From Pararhodobacter sp. CCB-MM2 (GTDB lineage Bacteria > Pseudomonadota > Alphaproteobacteria > Rhodobacterales > Rhodobacteraceae), in contig NZ_LRRR01000001.1 of the NCBI RefSeq assembly GCF_001691415.1, positions 555,006-619,005 of the forward strand: 64,000 nt of DNA, given 5' to 3'. A model generated the notes under the pieces. The model ran no database searches. It worked only from the letters and a program-made list of their open reading frames with translations, and had not been told where the DNA came from. Position 1 is the first letter of the stretch. The number at the start of each line of letters is the position of its first letter. This document shows positions 26,423-35,189 of the stretch, in pieces. The translations under genes were made by a program, and so were the position numbers.

Positions 26423-26466
26423 GGCGTCCCCCCCTTGCGGTCCCGTGCGAATGTCATTGCGACGTC

Positions 26467-26483
26467 ACGCAACAATATTGCGT
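26467..26483. promoter_or_regulatory. Palindrome ACGCAA-N5-TTGCGT before coaD
   Basis: Perfect 6-bp dyad around CAATA, in the 128-bp gap between coaD and the CBS gene. The A/T-rich centre contrasts with its surroundings. Candidate operator or part of the coaD promoter; regulator unknown. Confidence 0.35.
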
Positions 26484-26501
26484 CGGAAGATGCAAGCGCA
26501 G

Positions 26502-26531
26502 AAAAACCGGCGCCCCGCGGAACGGGACGCC
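26502..26531 (-). terminator. Intrinsic terminator of the CBS-domain gene
   Basis: On the minus strand a GGCG-TCCC-rich stem (26523-26531 with 26509-26519, imperfect) is followed by GGTTTTT. Confidence 0.6.
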
Positions 26532-26550
26532 TTTCGCGGCCAACCGAGGC

Positions 26551-26982
26551 TCAGTTGCCCATGATCATGCCGGTGAGCGCATCCTTTTCCATCTGCAGCT
26601 CGGACAGGCGGGCGGCCACGACGTCGCCGATGGAGATGAAGCCGACCATCACGTTGTCCTCCATCACCGGCATGTGGCGGAAACGACGGGTGGTCATCGT
26701 CTCCAGCACCGAATCCGTGCTGTCGCCGGGGGCGCAGCCGTAGATCGCGCGGGTCATGATGGTGTCGACCGTCTGGTCCAGACAGGCGGGACCGGCGCGG
26801 CCCAGCTCGCGGACGATATCGCGTTCGGAGACGATGCCCTTGACCTTCTTGCCGTCGGTCGAGACCACCACGGCGCCGATACGGCGGGTCGACAGAAGCT
26901 CGACCACCTCGCGCAGACTGGCACTCGGCGCGACGGTGATGACCCCCGAGGCCTTGTTCTTCAGGATCTGGCTGACCAGCAT
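26551..26982 (-). CDS. Tandem CBS-domain protein
   Basis: 143 residues made of two CBS domains (about 8-60 and 75-130): RRIGAVVVSTDGKKVKGIVS then RRFRHMPVMEDNVMVGFIS with SIGDVV. CBS pairs bind adenine nucleotides and report energy state; stand-alone ones often act on another protein, unknown here. The ATG at 26982 has GGAGG at good spacing; the upstream extension lacks it. Confidence 0.9.
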   Translation of the reverse strand: MLVSQILKNKASGVITVAPSASLREVVELLSTRRIGAVVVSTDGKKVKGIVSERDIVRELGRAGPACLDQTVDTIMTRAIYGCAPGDSTDSVLETMTTRRFRHMPVMEDNVMVGFISIGDVVAARLSELQMEKDALTGMIMGN

Positions 26983-27060
26983 GAGCACCTCCGTTGCCTT
27001 GCTTGCCCTTGAATTGCGCCATCCTGCATGGGAGTCTGTCAAGGGTTGATTTCAAGTGGA

Positions 27061-27663
27061 ATGAAGTACATGCGCGTAATACTGCTGCTTCTCACCCTGC
27101 TGACGGCGGCCCCTTCCGGGGCCCAGACCGCCGCATCCCTGCGCATGCCGGCCTTCGCGCAGGTCCTCATCTTGCCTGTGCCCTTCGCTCATGATCCGGC
27201 GCCCGACTGGGTGGACAGCAACGGCAGCGCGATGATCGCCGAATGGGTGCCGGGCGGCCAAAGCGTCCACGACTGGCGGCAGATGATCACGCTGACGGCA
27301 ATCCGGGGCGCCGCAGGCAGTGCGGGCGCCATGGACCGGGGCCTCGGCATGCTGCGCGAGAATTACGAGGCCGGATGCGCGGCCCCGGTGGACCTTCGGA
27401 TGGCAAACGTGTCGCGCCCGACGGGCAGCCATGGCGTGCAAGCGCTCGTACTGACCTGCCCGCAAGTCGCGGGCGCCTCGTTCGGCGAGGCGATGGCCGC
27501 ACTGGTGATTCAGGGGAGCGAGGACCTCTATACCCTGCAATGGGCCGAGCGTTTTCCGACCGGCGCGAAGGAAGGCGCGGCGATTCCCTTAGCGACCTGG
27601 GACGAGCGCCTGCAGCATCTGTCCACGCTCCGCCTGTGTGCCGGCGATCAGGCCTGCGACTGA
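27061..27663 (+). CDS. Secreted hypothetical protein
   Basis: 200 residues with a signal peptide (about 1-22, cut after SGAQ). The mature part has three or four Cys (CAAP, LTCPQ, LCAGDQACD) that may form disulphides. No family recognised. Two start codons are possible (27061 or 27070). The 3' end overlaps the convergent LysR gene by 16 bases. Confidence 0.75.
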   Translation: MKYMRVILLLLTLLTAAPSGAQTAASLRMPAFAQVLILPVPFAHDPAPDWVDSNGSAMIAEWVPGGQSVHDWRQMITLTAIRGAAGSAGAMDRGLGMLRENYEAGCAAPVDLRMANVSRPTGSHGVQALVLTCPQVAGASFGEAMAALVIQGSEDLYTLQWAERFPTGAKEGAAIPLATWDERLQHLSTLRLCAGDQACD

Positions 27664-28547
27664 GCCTCCAGCCGGGCGACCTCGGCCCTCAGCCCCTCGA
27701 TCAGCGCGGTCGAGAAGCGCTCGATCCGAGGCACATGGCGGTCATCGGCATGGCGGACCAGATGGAAGGCCCGGGTCAGCCCGAACTGCCGGGTGAGCAC
27801 CCGTTCGACACCCGGCGCGGCGGGCAGCGCGAAGTCATGCACCACGCCCACCCCCGCGCCCTGCCGGATCAGGTTCAACTGCACCGAGACGGAATTCGAC
27901 GCCAAGGGCGCCTGATCGACCCCCAGATCGGCGAGGTAATCCAGCTCGCGGTCGAAGATCATGTCGGGGATATAGCCGATCACCCGATGCGCCTTCAGGT
28001 CCGCCAGATCCGTGAGCCCCGGCGCTTCGTGCAGGTAATCCCGGCTGGCCGCGAGCGAGAGCCGGTAATCGGTGATCTTGGTGGCGATCACCCGCCCCTG
28101 CTCAGGCTTGGAGACCGAGATCACCATATCCGCCTCGCGCCGGGTCAGGTTGAACACCCGCGGCAGTGCGACGATCTGTACCTCCAGCCCCGGATTTACC
28201 GCTGCGATCCGCGCGACCACCTGCGGCAGCAGGTAGTTCGCGCATCCGTCCGGCGCGCCGATGCGGATTTGCCCGGTGATCCCTTCGGACGGTCCAGCCA
28301 AAGCCTCGGCCGCGCGGGCCAATTCGGCCTCGACCGCTTCGGCATGGGCGACCAGCCGCGCTCCCTCGTCACTGAGCTGATAGCCCTGCGGCGAGCGGGT
28401 GAACAGCCGCGCGCCAAGCGCCTCTTCCAGCCGGGTGACACGCCGCCCCACCGTCGCGGCATCCAGCTTCAGCACCCGCCCGGCACGTGACAGGCTCTCG
28501 CCACGCGCCACCGCCAGAAATACCTTCAGATCATCCCAGTCCGCCAC
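27648..28547 (-). CDS. LysR-family regulator, divergent from mmsA
   Basis: 299 residues: N-terminal helix-turn-helix (about 1-60, with DAATVGRRVTRLEEALG) and a substrate-binding domain. It has a GTG start. It is divergent from mmsA with 100 bp between, so it is the likely regulator of methylmalonate-semialdehyde dehydrogenase and perhaps the rest of the valine genes. Confidence 0.88.
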   Translation of the reverse strand: MADWDDLKVFLAVARGESLSRAGRVLKLDAATVGRRVTRLEEALGARLFTRSPQGYQLSDEGARLVAHAEAVEAELARAAEALAGPSEGITGQIRIGAPDGCANYLLPQVVARIAAVNPGLEVQIVALPRVFNLTRREADMVISVSKPEQGRVIATKITDYRLSLAASRDYLHEAPGLTDLADLKAHRVIGYIPDMIFDRELDYLADLGVDQAPLASNSVSVQLNLIRQGAGVGVVHDFALPAAPGVERVLTRQFGLTRAFHLVRHADDRHVPRIERFSTALIEGLRAEVARLEAQSQA

Positions 28548-28556
28548 CGCGACCCC

Positions 28557-28569
28557 TGCAATTTTGCAA
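28557..28569. promoter_or_regulatory. TGCAA-TT-TTGCA palindrome, candidate LysR operator
   Basis: A 5-bp dyad (28557-28568) with a T-N11-A pattern if A28569 is included, 10 bp before the LysR start. It could serve autoregulation and control of mmsA. Confidence 0.35.
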
Positions 28570-28647
28570 AACCACTTTTGGGAAACTGCCCCTGTTCAGG
28601 CCATTTCTGCAAGGCTATTCTCCGCGCCAAACCGAGAGGAGGTTCCC

Positions 28648-30147
28648 ATGAAGGAAATTGGTCACTGGATCGACGGCAAGATGGTTGCCGGCACGTCGGG
28701 CCGCTTCGCCGATGTCTACAACCCCGCCACCGGCGAGGTTCAGGCCAAGGTCGCGCTGGCCTCGGCCGCGGAGCTCGATGCCGCCATCGCCTCGGCCGCC
28801 AAGGCTCAGGTCGCCTGGGGTGCCACCAACCCGCAGCGCCGCGCCCGCGTGATGATGGCCCTCGTCGGGCTTCTGAACCGCGACATGGACAAGCTGGCCG
28901 AGGCCCTCTCGCGCGAGCATGGCAAGACCTTCCCGGATGCCAAGGGCGACGTGCAGCGCGGCCTCGAGGTGATCGAATACTGCATCGGCGCGCCGCAGAT
29001 GCTGAAGGGCGAATTCACCGACGCCGCCGGCCCGGGCATCGACATGTATTCGATGCGCCAGCCGCTGGGTGTCGTCGCCGGCATCACGCCCTTCAACTTC
29101 CCCGCCATGATCCCGCTGTGGAAGATGGGCCCGGCGCTGTCCTCGGGCAACGCGATGATCCTGAAGCCCTCCGAGCGCGATCCCTCGGTGCCGCTGATGA
29201 TCGCCGAACTCTGCAAGGAAGCTGGTCTGCCGGACGGCGTGCTGCAGGTCGTCAACGGCGACAAGGAAGCCGTCGACGGCATCCTCAACAGCGAGATCAT
29301 CCAGGCGGTGGGCTTCGTCGGCTCGACCCCGATCGCGCAATACATCTACGAGAACGCTGCCCGCACCGGCAAGCGCGCCCAGTGCTTCGGCGGTGCCAAG
29401 AACCACATGATCATCATGCCGGATGCCGACATGGATCAGGCCGCCGACGCGCTGGTCGGTGCCGGTTTCGGCGCGGCGGGCGAACGCTGCATGGCGATCT
29501 CGGTCGCGGTGCCGGTGGGCGAAGGCACGGCGGAAGCCCTGCGCGAGCGTCTGGTGCCGAAGATCGAGGCCCTCAAGGTCGGCCCCTACACCGCCGGCAA
29601 TGACGTGGACTTCGGCCCGGTCGTCACCGCCGCCGCCAAGGCGAACATCCTGCGGCTGGTGGAAACCGGCGTGGCGCAGGGCGCGGATCTGGTCGTCGAC
29701 GGGCGCGACTTCAAGCTGCAGGGCTACGAGGACGGCTTCTTCGTCGGTGCCCATCTGTTTGACCACGTCACCCCCGATATGGACATCTACAAGACCGAGA
29801 TCTTCGGCCCGGTCCTGTCGATGGTGCGCGCCAAGGATTACGAGGAGGCGATCAACCTCGCCATCACGCATGAATACGGCAACGGCACCGCGATCTTCAC
29901 CCGCGACGGCGACACTGCGCGTGACTTCGCCAGCCGGATCAACATCGGCATGGTCGGTATCAACGTGCCGATCCCGGTGCCGCTGGCCTATCACACTTTC
30001 GGCGGCTGGAAGAAGTCGGGCTTCGGTGACCTGAACCAGCACGGTCCCGACGGGTTCAAGTTCTACACCCGCACCAAGACCATCACCGCGCGCTGGCCCT
30101 CGGGCATCAAGGAAGGCGCCGCGTTCAACTTCAAGGCCATGGACTGA
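28648..30147 (+). CDS. mmsA: Methylmalonate-semialdehyde dehydrogenase (CoA-acylating)
   Basis: 499 residues. Converts methylmalonate semialdehyde, from valine, to propionyl-CoA with NAD and CoA. Seen: GITPFNFPAMIPLWKMGPAL near 150-170, GSTPIAQYIYENAA, and the catalytic Cys281 in GAAGERCMAIS. The ERCM context is typical of this CoA-dependent ALDH subgroup. AGAGGAGG precedes the ATG. The other valine genes lie 2 kb downstream after four small genes. Confidence 0.96.
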   Translation: MKEIGHWIDGKMVAGTSGRFADVYNPATGEVQAKVALASAAELDAAIASAAKAQVAWGATNPQRRARVMMALVGLLNRDMDKLAEALSREHGKTFPDAKGDVQRGLEVIEYCIGAPQMLKGEFTDAAGPGIDMYSMRQPLGVVAGITPFNFPAMIPLWKMGPALSSGNAMILKPSERDPSVPLMIAELCKEAGLPDGVLQVVNGDKEAVDGILNSEIIQAVGFVGSTPIAQYIYENAARTGKRAQCFGGAKNHMIIMPDADMDQAADALVGAGFGAAGERCMAISVAVPVGEGTAEALRERLVPKIEALKVGPYTAGNDVDFGPVVTAAAKANILRLVETGVAQGADLVVDGRDFKLQGYEDGFFVGAHLFDHVTPDMDIYKTEIFGPVLSMVRAKDYEEAINLAITHEYGNGTAIFTRDGDTARDFASRINIGMVGINVPIPVPLAYHTFGGWKKSGFGDLNQHGPDGFKFYTRTKTITARWPSGIKEGAAFNFKAMD

Positions 30148-30170
30148 TCGACGCGATCCAGCCTTGAGCC

Positions 30171-30197
30171 AAGGGGCCCCGTTTCGGGGCCCCTTTT
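30171..30197 (+). terminator. Intrinsic terminator after mmsA
   Basis: Perfect 11-bp stem AAGGGGCCCCG/CGGGGCCCCTT (30171-30181 with 30185-30195), then TT. It also has an A run for use on the minus strand by the convergent gene at 30202. Confidence 0.88.
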
Positions 30198-30201
30198 GAG
30201 T

Positions 30202-30690
30202 TCACGATTGCGGTTGCAGCATGAAGTTGATGCTCCGCCCGCCGATCGAGATCTGACCGGCGCCGCCGCGGCCCAGCGACGATCCCAGCACCACGGTGTT
30301 GGTCATGGTGATGGTCAGATACCCCAGCGCCGTGCCGCCGCCCTGCGAGCGGTAGTTCAGCGAGCCACTGCGGCCATTCGGCAGGGTGTATTGCCCGGTC
30401 CCATTGGCGCGCAGCGTGGTGGTGACGGCGGCGTTGCCGACGCGGTAGGTGATCTCGCGCGCCATCAGATCCTGGATCTCGAAATTGCCCAGCCGGTTGG
30501 TCGGCGGCATGCCGATGTTGAAGCGCAGCCCGCTCACCTCCAGCAGGAAGCCGTCGCGATGGGGCCGGATCGTGCCGGAATTGCCATTGTCGGCGCTGGC
30601 CGAGAGCGAAGGGCCGGATTGCGCAAGGGCCGGAAGTGCGGGCAGCAGCATGAGGGCCGGCGCGGACAGAAGGAATTGGCGTCGAAACAT
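30202..30690 (-). CDS. Exported hypothetical protein
   Basis: 162 residues. The N-terminus (MFRRQFLLSAPALMLLPALPALAQ) is an export signal with an Arg pair, possibly Tat. The mature part is rich in Gly, Asn and beta-type residues. No family recognised. The ATG at 30690 has GGAGG 5 nt upstream and is preferred to the ATG at 30702. Confidence 0.75.
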   Translation of the reverse strand: MFRRQFLLSAPALMLLPALPALAQSGPSLSASADNGNSGTIRPHRDGFLLEVSGLRFNIGMPPTNRLGNFEIQDLMAREITYRVGNAAVTTTLRANGTGQYTLPNGRSGSLNYRSQGGGTALGYLTITMTNTVVLGSSLGRGGAGQISIGGRSINFMLQPQS

Positions 30691-30821
30691 GACGTCCTCC
30701 ATTGAAAATACAGCGATAAAAAATGGCGCCGAGACGCCGGATGAATGAGGCTAGCCTACCCGGTCCGAGGCACAGGTCAATTCACGTTGGCTCCGTCTGG
30801 CTCACACGGACGCGATCCCCC

Positions 30822-30859
30822 TGTCACAATTGACACTTGCGCGGTCTCTGCCCTGCGAT
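30822..30859 (+). promoter_or_regulatory. Cupredoxin promoter with TGTCA-N4-TGACA dyad
   Basis: TTGACA (30830-30835) is a consensus -35; a weak -10 (TGCGAT, 30854-30859) follows. The dyad TGTCA-CAAT-TGACA (30822-30835) overlaps the -35, a position suited to a repressor. Confidence 0.4.
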
Positions 30860-30930
30860 AGCCTGTTTGGCGTGCGTCGGCGCCCCATCGGATCTCGGGC
30901 GATCCCGGCTGCCCCACACGGAGGACTGAC

Positions 30931-31254
30931 ATGACTGCGATGACCCGCCGCTCTGCCCTTGCTCTCGTTGCCACCCTGCCCTTGCTGCCCCGCCACGCCC
31001 AAGCCGCCGGAAGCGCCGAGGTCGCGATCTCGGGGATGGCCTTCGCGCCAGCCTCGATCAGCGTCAGCGCCGGCACCACCATCCGCTGGACCAATCAGGA
31101 CGGCGCGCCCCATACGGCGACCTTCTCCGGCATGGCGACACCTCGGCTCAACCGCGGTGACAGCGCCGAGCTGACCTTCGATACGCCGGGCACGTATGAC
31201 TACGCCTGCGCCATCCACCCGTCGATGCGAGGACAGGTTGTGGTCACCGGGTAA
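30931..31254 (+). CDS. Periplasmic cupredoxin (amicyanin/plastocyanin-like)
   Basis: 107 residues with a Tat-like signal peptide (TRRSALALVATLPLLPRHAQA) and one blue-copper domain. The copper ligands are in order: His61 (GAPHTATF), Cys93, His96 and Met99 (YDYACAIHPSMRGQ). It should be a small electron carrier in the periplasm; the partner is not evident from neighbours. GGAGG precedes the ATG. Confidence 0.92.
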   Translation: MTAMTRRSALALVATLPLLPRHAQAAGSAEVAISGMAFAPASISVSAGTTIRWTNQDGAPHTATFSGMATPRLNRGDSAELTFDTPGTYDYACAIHPSMRGQVVVTG

Positions 31255-31343
31255 CGCTGCGCCCGGTTTTGCCAATCAGGGTTTGGCACGGCGAGAAAAT
31301 TCCGCTTAGGTTTTGAAGACAACCCTTAGCAAGCGGACCTCCC

Positions 31344-31766
31344 GTGCCAGCCAGCTTCACCATCCTGCCCGAGCGCGGCCTCGTCTACGTCCGATACGAG
31401 GGGTTCGTGACCATCGACGACACGGTTGCCCTGCTGGCGCGCTACATGCCGCATCCAGACCGCGTGCCGGGTCAGAAACAGCTGGTCGACCTCTCCGCCG
31501 TCACCGGGTTCGAGAAGGACTATGCCCGGCTGCTGGGCTTGCAGGCGCAGAAGGCCGATGTGTTCCGTCCGGCCGATGCCGTGCAGACCCTGCTGGTGTA
31601 TTACGCGCCGAACGATGAGGGCTACGAGATGGCCAAGCTGATCCTGCGTTCATGGCAAGGCGTGCGCACGGTCATGGCCACGGTGCAGCGTAACGCCGCG
31701 CATGCGTTGGATATCCTTGGCCAACCCGAACGTGACATGGAAGAACTGCTGACCTCCGCCCGCTGA
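31344..31766 (+). CDS. Hypothetical protein, possible STAS/SpoIIAA-like fold
   Basis: 140 residues, soluble, GTG start. The opening (ASFTILPERGLVYVRYEGFV) and KQLVDLSAVTGFEKDY resemble SpoIIAA-like STAS proteins, but the match is weak and from memory. No catalytic residues seen. It stands alone between the cupredoxin and a convergent small gene. Confidence 0.7.
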   Translation: MPASFTILPERGLVYVRYEGFVTIDDTVALLARYMPHPDRVPGQKQLVDLSAVTGFEKDYARLLGLQAQKADVFRPADAVQTLLVYYAPNDEGYEMAKLILRSWQGVRTVMATVQRNAAHALDILGQPERDMEELLTSAR

Positions 31767-31769
31767 GGC

Positions 31770-31925
31770 TCAGCGCCGGACAAGGCCCCAGCCGCCGGTC
31801 GGGATTGTCAGCACGCCGCCTTGTACTACCGGCCCCTGAACCGGGTGATCGTTCGGCTCGAACACAGCGGCCGAGGCTGCCCCGGAAAGGCAAATCAGGA
31901 CAATGAGGGCGACGATGCGGATCAC
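31770..31925 (-). CDS. Small secreted peptide
   Basis: 51 residues, GTG start with a perfect AAGGAGG 6 nt upstream. Residues 1-19 are a clear signal peptide (IVALIVLICLSGAASA), leaving about 32 residues rich in Pro, Gly and Val (GPVVQGGVLTIPTGGWGLVRR). The ribosome site and signal make it a real gene despite its length. Function unknown. Confidence 0.7.
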   Translation of the reverse strand: MIRIVALIVLICLSGAASAAVFEPNDHPVQGPVVQGGVLTIPTGGWGLVRR

Positions 31926-32104
31926 GGGAACCTCCTTGGGCTTTGCCGTCTGTCGTGCGGCGATGGCCATTGGTTCAATTCCGCTTTGACGCGCTTGCAA
32001 CGTGGCGTCGCCTCTCGACCTCCCCGCAAAACTCCTGCAACATTCCCGAATTAAACATCCGTTCAATTCCAGGTCGGAACGGCTGTTCAAGGGGGAGGAA
32101 CGCC

Positions 32105-33250
32105 ATGGATTTCGCACTCAGCGACGAGCAGCTGGCCATCTATGACATGGCCCATGCCTTCGGGCAGGAACATATCGCGCCCTTCGCGCGCCAATGGGAG
32201 GCCGAGGGCACAATCCCGCGCGACCTCTGGGCCAAGGTGGGTGAGTTGGGTTTTGGCGGGCTCTATGTCAGCGAAGACAGCGGCGGCACGGGGCTGGGGC
32301 GTCTGGATGCGGTGCTGGTGTTCGAGGCGCTGAGCCATGCCTGCCCCTCGGTCGCGTCCTTCCTGTCGATCCACAACATGTGCGCGGCGATGCTGGACAA
32401 ATTCGCGCCGGACGAGCTGAAGGCCCGTATCCTGGAGCCCGCCGTGACCATGGAGAAGGTCCTCTCCTATTGCCTGACCGAGCCCGGCGCGGGCTCGGAT
32501 GCGGCGGCGCTGAAGACCCGCGCGCAGAAGGGCAACGCGGGCTATACGCTCAACGGCACCAAGGCCTTCATCTCGGGCGGCGGCTATTCGGACGCCTATG
32601 TCGTCATGTGCCGCACGGGCGACGAGGGGCCGAAGGGGATCTCAACCGTGGTGGTCGAACACGGAACGGAAGGCCTGTCCTATGGCGGGCTTGAGGACAA
32701 GATGGGCTGGCGCTCGCAGCCGACCCGGCAGGTGCAGTTCGATGATTGCCTTGTGCCGTTGGAGAACCTCGTCGGCACCGAGGGCGACGGGTTCAAGTAC
32801 GCGATGATCGGTCTGGACGGCGGACGGCTCAATATCTCGGCCTGTTCGCTGGGGGGCGCGCAGGCCGCGCTGAACCAGACGCTGACCTATATGGGTGAGC
32901 GCAAGGCTTTCGGCAAATCCATCGACCAGTTTCAGGCGCTGCAATTCCGGCTGGCCGATATGGAGATCGAGCTTCAGGCCGCGCGCACCTTCCTGCGGCA
33001 GGCGGCGTGGAAGCTGGATCAGAAGGCGCCCGACGCCACCAAGTTCTGCGCCATGGCGAAAAAATTCGTGACCGAGGCCGGTTCGCGCGTCGCCGACCAG
33101 TGCCTTCAGCTGCACGGGGGCTATGGTTATCTGGCCGATTACGGGATCGAGAAGATCGTGCGCGACCTGCGCGTGCATCAGATCCTTGAGGGCACGAACG
33201 AAATCATGCGCTTGATCACCGTCCGGGCGCTTCTGGCCGAGAGGGGCTGA
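32105..33250 (+). CDS. Acyl-CoA dehydrogenase, probable isobutyryl-CoA dehydrogenase
   Basis: 381 residues with the standard FAD flavoenzyme fold: YCLTEPGAGSDAAALKT near 122-138 and the catalytic Glu362 in ILEGTNEIMR. Its stop overlaps the start of the 3-hydroxyisobutyryl-CoA hydrolase gene by one base, with mmsB after that, so oxidation of isobutyryl-CoA in valine breakdown is the likely job. GGGGGAGGAA precedes the ATG. Confidence 0.93.
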   Translation: MDFALSDEQLAIYDMAHAFGQEHIAPFARQWEAEGTIPRDLWAKVGELGFGGLYVSEDSGGTGLGRLDAVLVFEALSHACPSVASFLSIHNMCAAMLDKFAPDELKARILEPAVTMEKVLSYCLTEPGAGSDAAALKTRAQKGNAGYTLNGTKAFISGGGYSDAYVVMCRTGDEGPKGISTVVVEHGTEGLSYGGLEDKMGWRSQPTRQVQFDDCLVPLENLVGTEGDGFKYAMIGLDGGRLNISACSLGGAQAALNQTLTYMGERKAFGKSIDQFQALQFRLADMEIELQAARTFLRQAAWKLDQKAPDATKFCAMAKKFVTEAGSRVADQCLQLHGGYGYLADYGIEKIVRDLRVHQILEGTNEIMRLITVRALLAERG

Positions 33251-34272
33251 TGGAACCCGAACTGATCATCCGCAAGGAAGGCCGCGCCGGCCGTCTGACC
33301 CTGAACCGTCCCAAGGCGCTGAACGCGCTGACGCACCACATCTGTCTTGAGACGACCAAGGCGCTGCTGGCGTGGCGCGATGATCCCGAGGTCGCGCTGG
33401 TGATCCTCGATGGCGCGGGCGAGCGGGCCTTCTGCGCGGGCGGCGACATCGCGCAGGTCCATGCCGCGGGCAAAGCTGGCGATTATGCCATGGGCCGGGA
33501 TTTCTGGCGCGATGAATACGCGATGAACGTGCTGCTCGCGACCTATCCCAAGCCCATCGTCAGCTTCCTCAATGGCTTCGTCATGGGCGGTGGAGTCGGC
33601 TATGGCTGCCATATCCCGCACCGCGTGGTGGGCGAGTCGACGCAGATGGCGATGCCCGAATGCGGCATCGGCATGATCCCCGATGTGGGCGGCACCTATC
33701 TTCTGGGCAAGGCGCCCGGCCAGCTGGGCCTCTACCTTGCGCTGACGGCGGCACGGATGGGTCCGGGCGATGCGATCCACGCAGGTTTCGCCAACCGCTT
33801 CATCCCCGAGGCCGAGTGGGACGAGGTGAAGGCCCGCCTGTGCGAGGCCGGCGACGTCATCGCCCTGCCCGAGCATTACACGCCCGAAAGCCCCCTCGCC
33901 GCCGAACAAAGCCTCATCGACACGATGTTTGCGGGCGCCGATATCCCCGCCATCGTCACCGCGCTAGAGAACTCGGACGCGCCGTTGGCACAATCGGCCC
34001 TGAAGGCAATCCGCCGCAATTCGCCCTTGTCGATGGCCTCGACGCTGGCCATGCTGCGCCCGGCCCCGACCAATATCGAGGCCGCCTTGGCACAGGAATT
34101 CCGCTGGGTCTGGCGCACCGTCGAGCACGGGGATTTCCTTGAGGGTGTGCGCGCGCAGATCCTGGACAAGGACCGCAACCCGACGTGGAAGCACCCGGCT
34201 CCGGACGCCGTCCGCGACGAGGAGGTCGCGGCGATGCTGGCCCCGCTGGGGGCCGATGAGCTGACATTCTGA
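33250..34272 (+). CDS. 3-hydroxyisobutyryl-CoA hydrolase
   Basis: 340 residues of the crotonase superfamily, longer than ordinary enoyl-CoA hydratases. AFCAGGDIAQVH and GFVMGGGVGYG form the oxyanion hole; Glu137 (MPECGIGMIP) and Asp145 (DVGGTY) are the hydrolase residues. It releases CoA from 3-hydroxyisobutyryl-CoA. The ATG starts at the last base of the preceding stop, indicating coupled translation. Confidence 0.92.
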   Translation: MEPELIIRKEGRAGRLTLNRPKALNALTHHICLETTKALLAWRDDPEVALVILDGAGERAFCAGGDIAQVHAAGKAGDYAMGRDFWRDEYAMNVLLATYPKPIVSFLNGFVMGGGVGYGCHIPHRVVGESTQMAMPECGIGMIPDVGGTYLLGKAPGQLGLYLALTAARMGPGDAIHAGFANRFIPEAEWDEVKARLCEAGDVIALPEHYTPESPLAAEQSLIDTMFAGADIPAIVTALENSDAPLAQSALKAIRRNSPLSMASTLAMLRPAPTNIEAALAQEFRWVWRTVEHGDFLEGVRAQILDKDRNPTWKHPAPDAVRDEEVAAMLAPLGADELTF

Positions 34273-34319
34273 GCGGCGCGTCAGCCCCGCTCACCCCGAA
34301 TTCGTGAGGAGGAACCACC

Positions 34320-35189
34320 ATGAACATCGCCTTCATCGGCCTCGGCAATATGGGCGCGCCGATGGCGTTGAACCTGCTGAAAGCCGGCCATACCGTCACC
34401 GGCTTCGACACGTTCGCCACCCCCGACGGCATCGACCTCGCCGCCACGGCGGGTGAGGCCGCCGCGACCGCGGATGTGGTCATCACCATGCTGCCCAACG
34501 GCACCATCCTGCGCGCCGTCGCCGCCGAGGTGATCCCGGCGATGAAGCCCGGCGCGGTGTTCTGCGACTGCTCGACCGTCGATGTGGACAGTGCCAAGGC
34601 GGTGGCGGAGCAGGCGGTGGCAGCGGGCCTCGGCGCGCTCGATGCGCCCGTTTCGGGCGGTGTCGGCGGGGCGGCGGCGGGGACGCTGACCTTCATGGTC
34701 GGCGGCTCGGACGCGGCCTTCGCCACGGTGCAGCCGCTCTTCGAGATCATGGGCCAGAAGGCCGTGCATTGCGGCGCCTCGGGCGCTGGGCAAGCCGCGA
34801 AGATCTGCAACAACATGATCCTCGGCGTGACCATGATCGCCACCTGCGAGGCTTTCGCGCTGGCCGACAAGCTGGGGCTGGATCGCCAGAAGATGTATGA
34901 TGTGGTCTCGACCTCGTCGGGCTACAGCTGGACGATGAACGCCTATACCCCCGCGCCGGGCGTCGGTGCAAAAAGCCCCGCCGACAACGACTACAAACCC
35001 GGTTTTGCGGCGGAACTGATGCTCAAGGATCTGCGCCTGTCGCAGCAGGCGGCTGAAAGTGCCGATGCGGACACGCCGATGGGCCAGCTGGCTGCCGCGC
35101 TCTACGAGACCTTCGTCGACAAGGAAGACGGCAAGGGCATGGACTTCTCGGCCATGTTGCCCCGCTTCGAGAAACGGTCGCGCGGCTGA
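34320..35189 (+). CDS. mmsB: 3-hydroxyisobutyrate dehydrogenase
   Basis: 289 residues. N-terminal NAD site GLGNMGAPMALNLLKAGH (about 7-24), substrate site DAPVSGGVGGAAAGTLTFMV near 109-128 and the catalytic Lys in GQAAKICNN. It oxidises 3-hydroxyisobutyrate to methylmalonate semialdehyde, the substrate of MmsA at 28648. GAGGAGG precedes the ATG. Confidence 0.96.
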   Translation: MNIAFIGLGNMGAPMALNLLKAGHTVTGFDTFATPDGIDLAATAGEAAATADVVITMLPNGTILRAVAAEVIPAMKPGAVFCDCSTVDVDSAKAVAEQAVAAGLGALDAPVSGGVGGAAAGTLTFMVGGSDAAFATVQPLFEIMGQKAVHCGASGAGQAAKICNNMILGVTMIATCEAFALADKLGLDRQKMYDVVSTSSGYSWTMNAYTPAPGVGAKSPADNDYKPGFAAELMLKDLRLSQQAAESADADTPMGQLAAALYETFVDKEDGKGMDFSAMLPRFEKRSRG

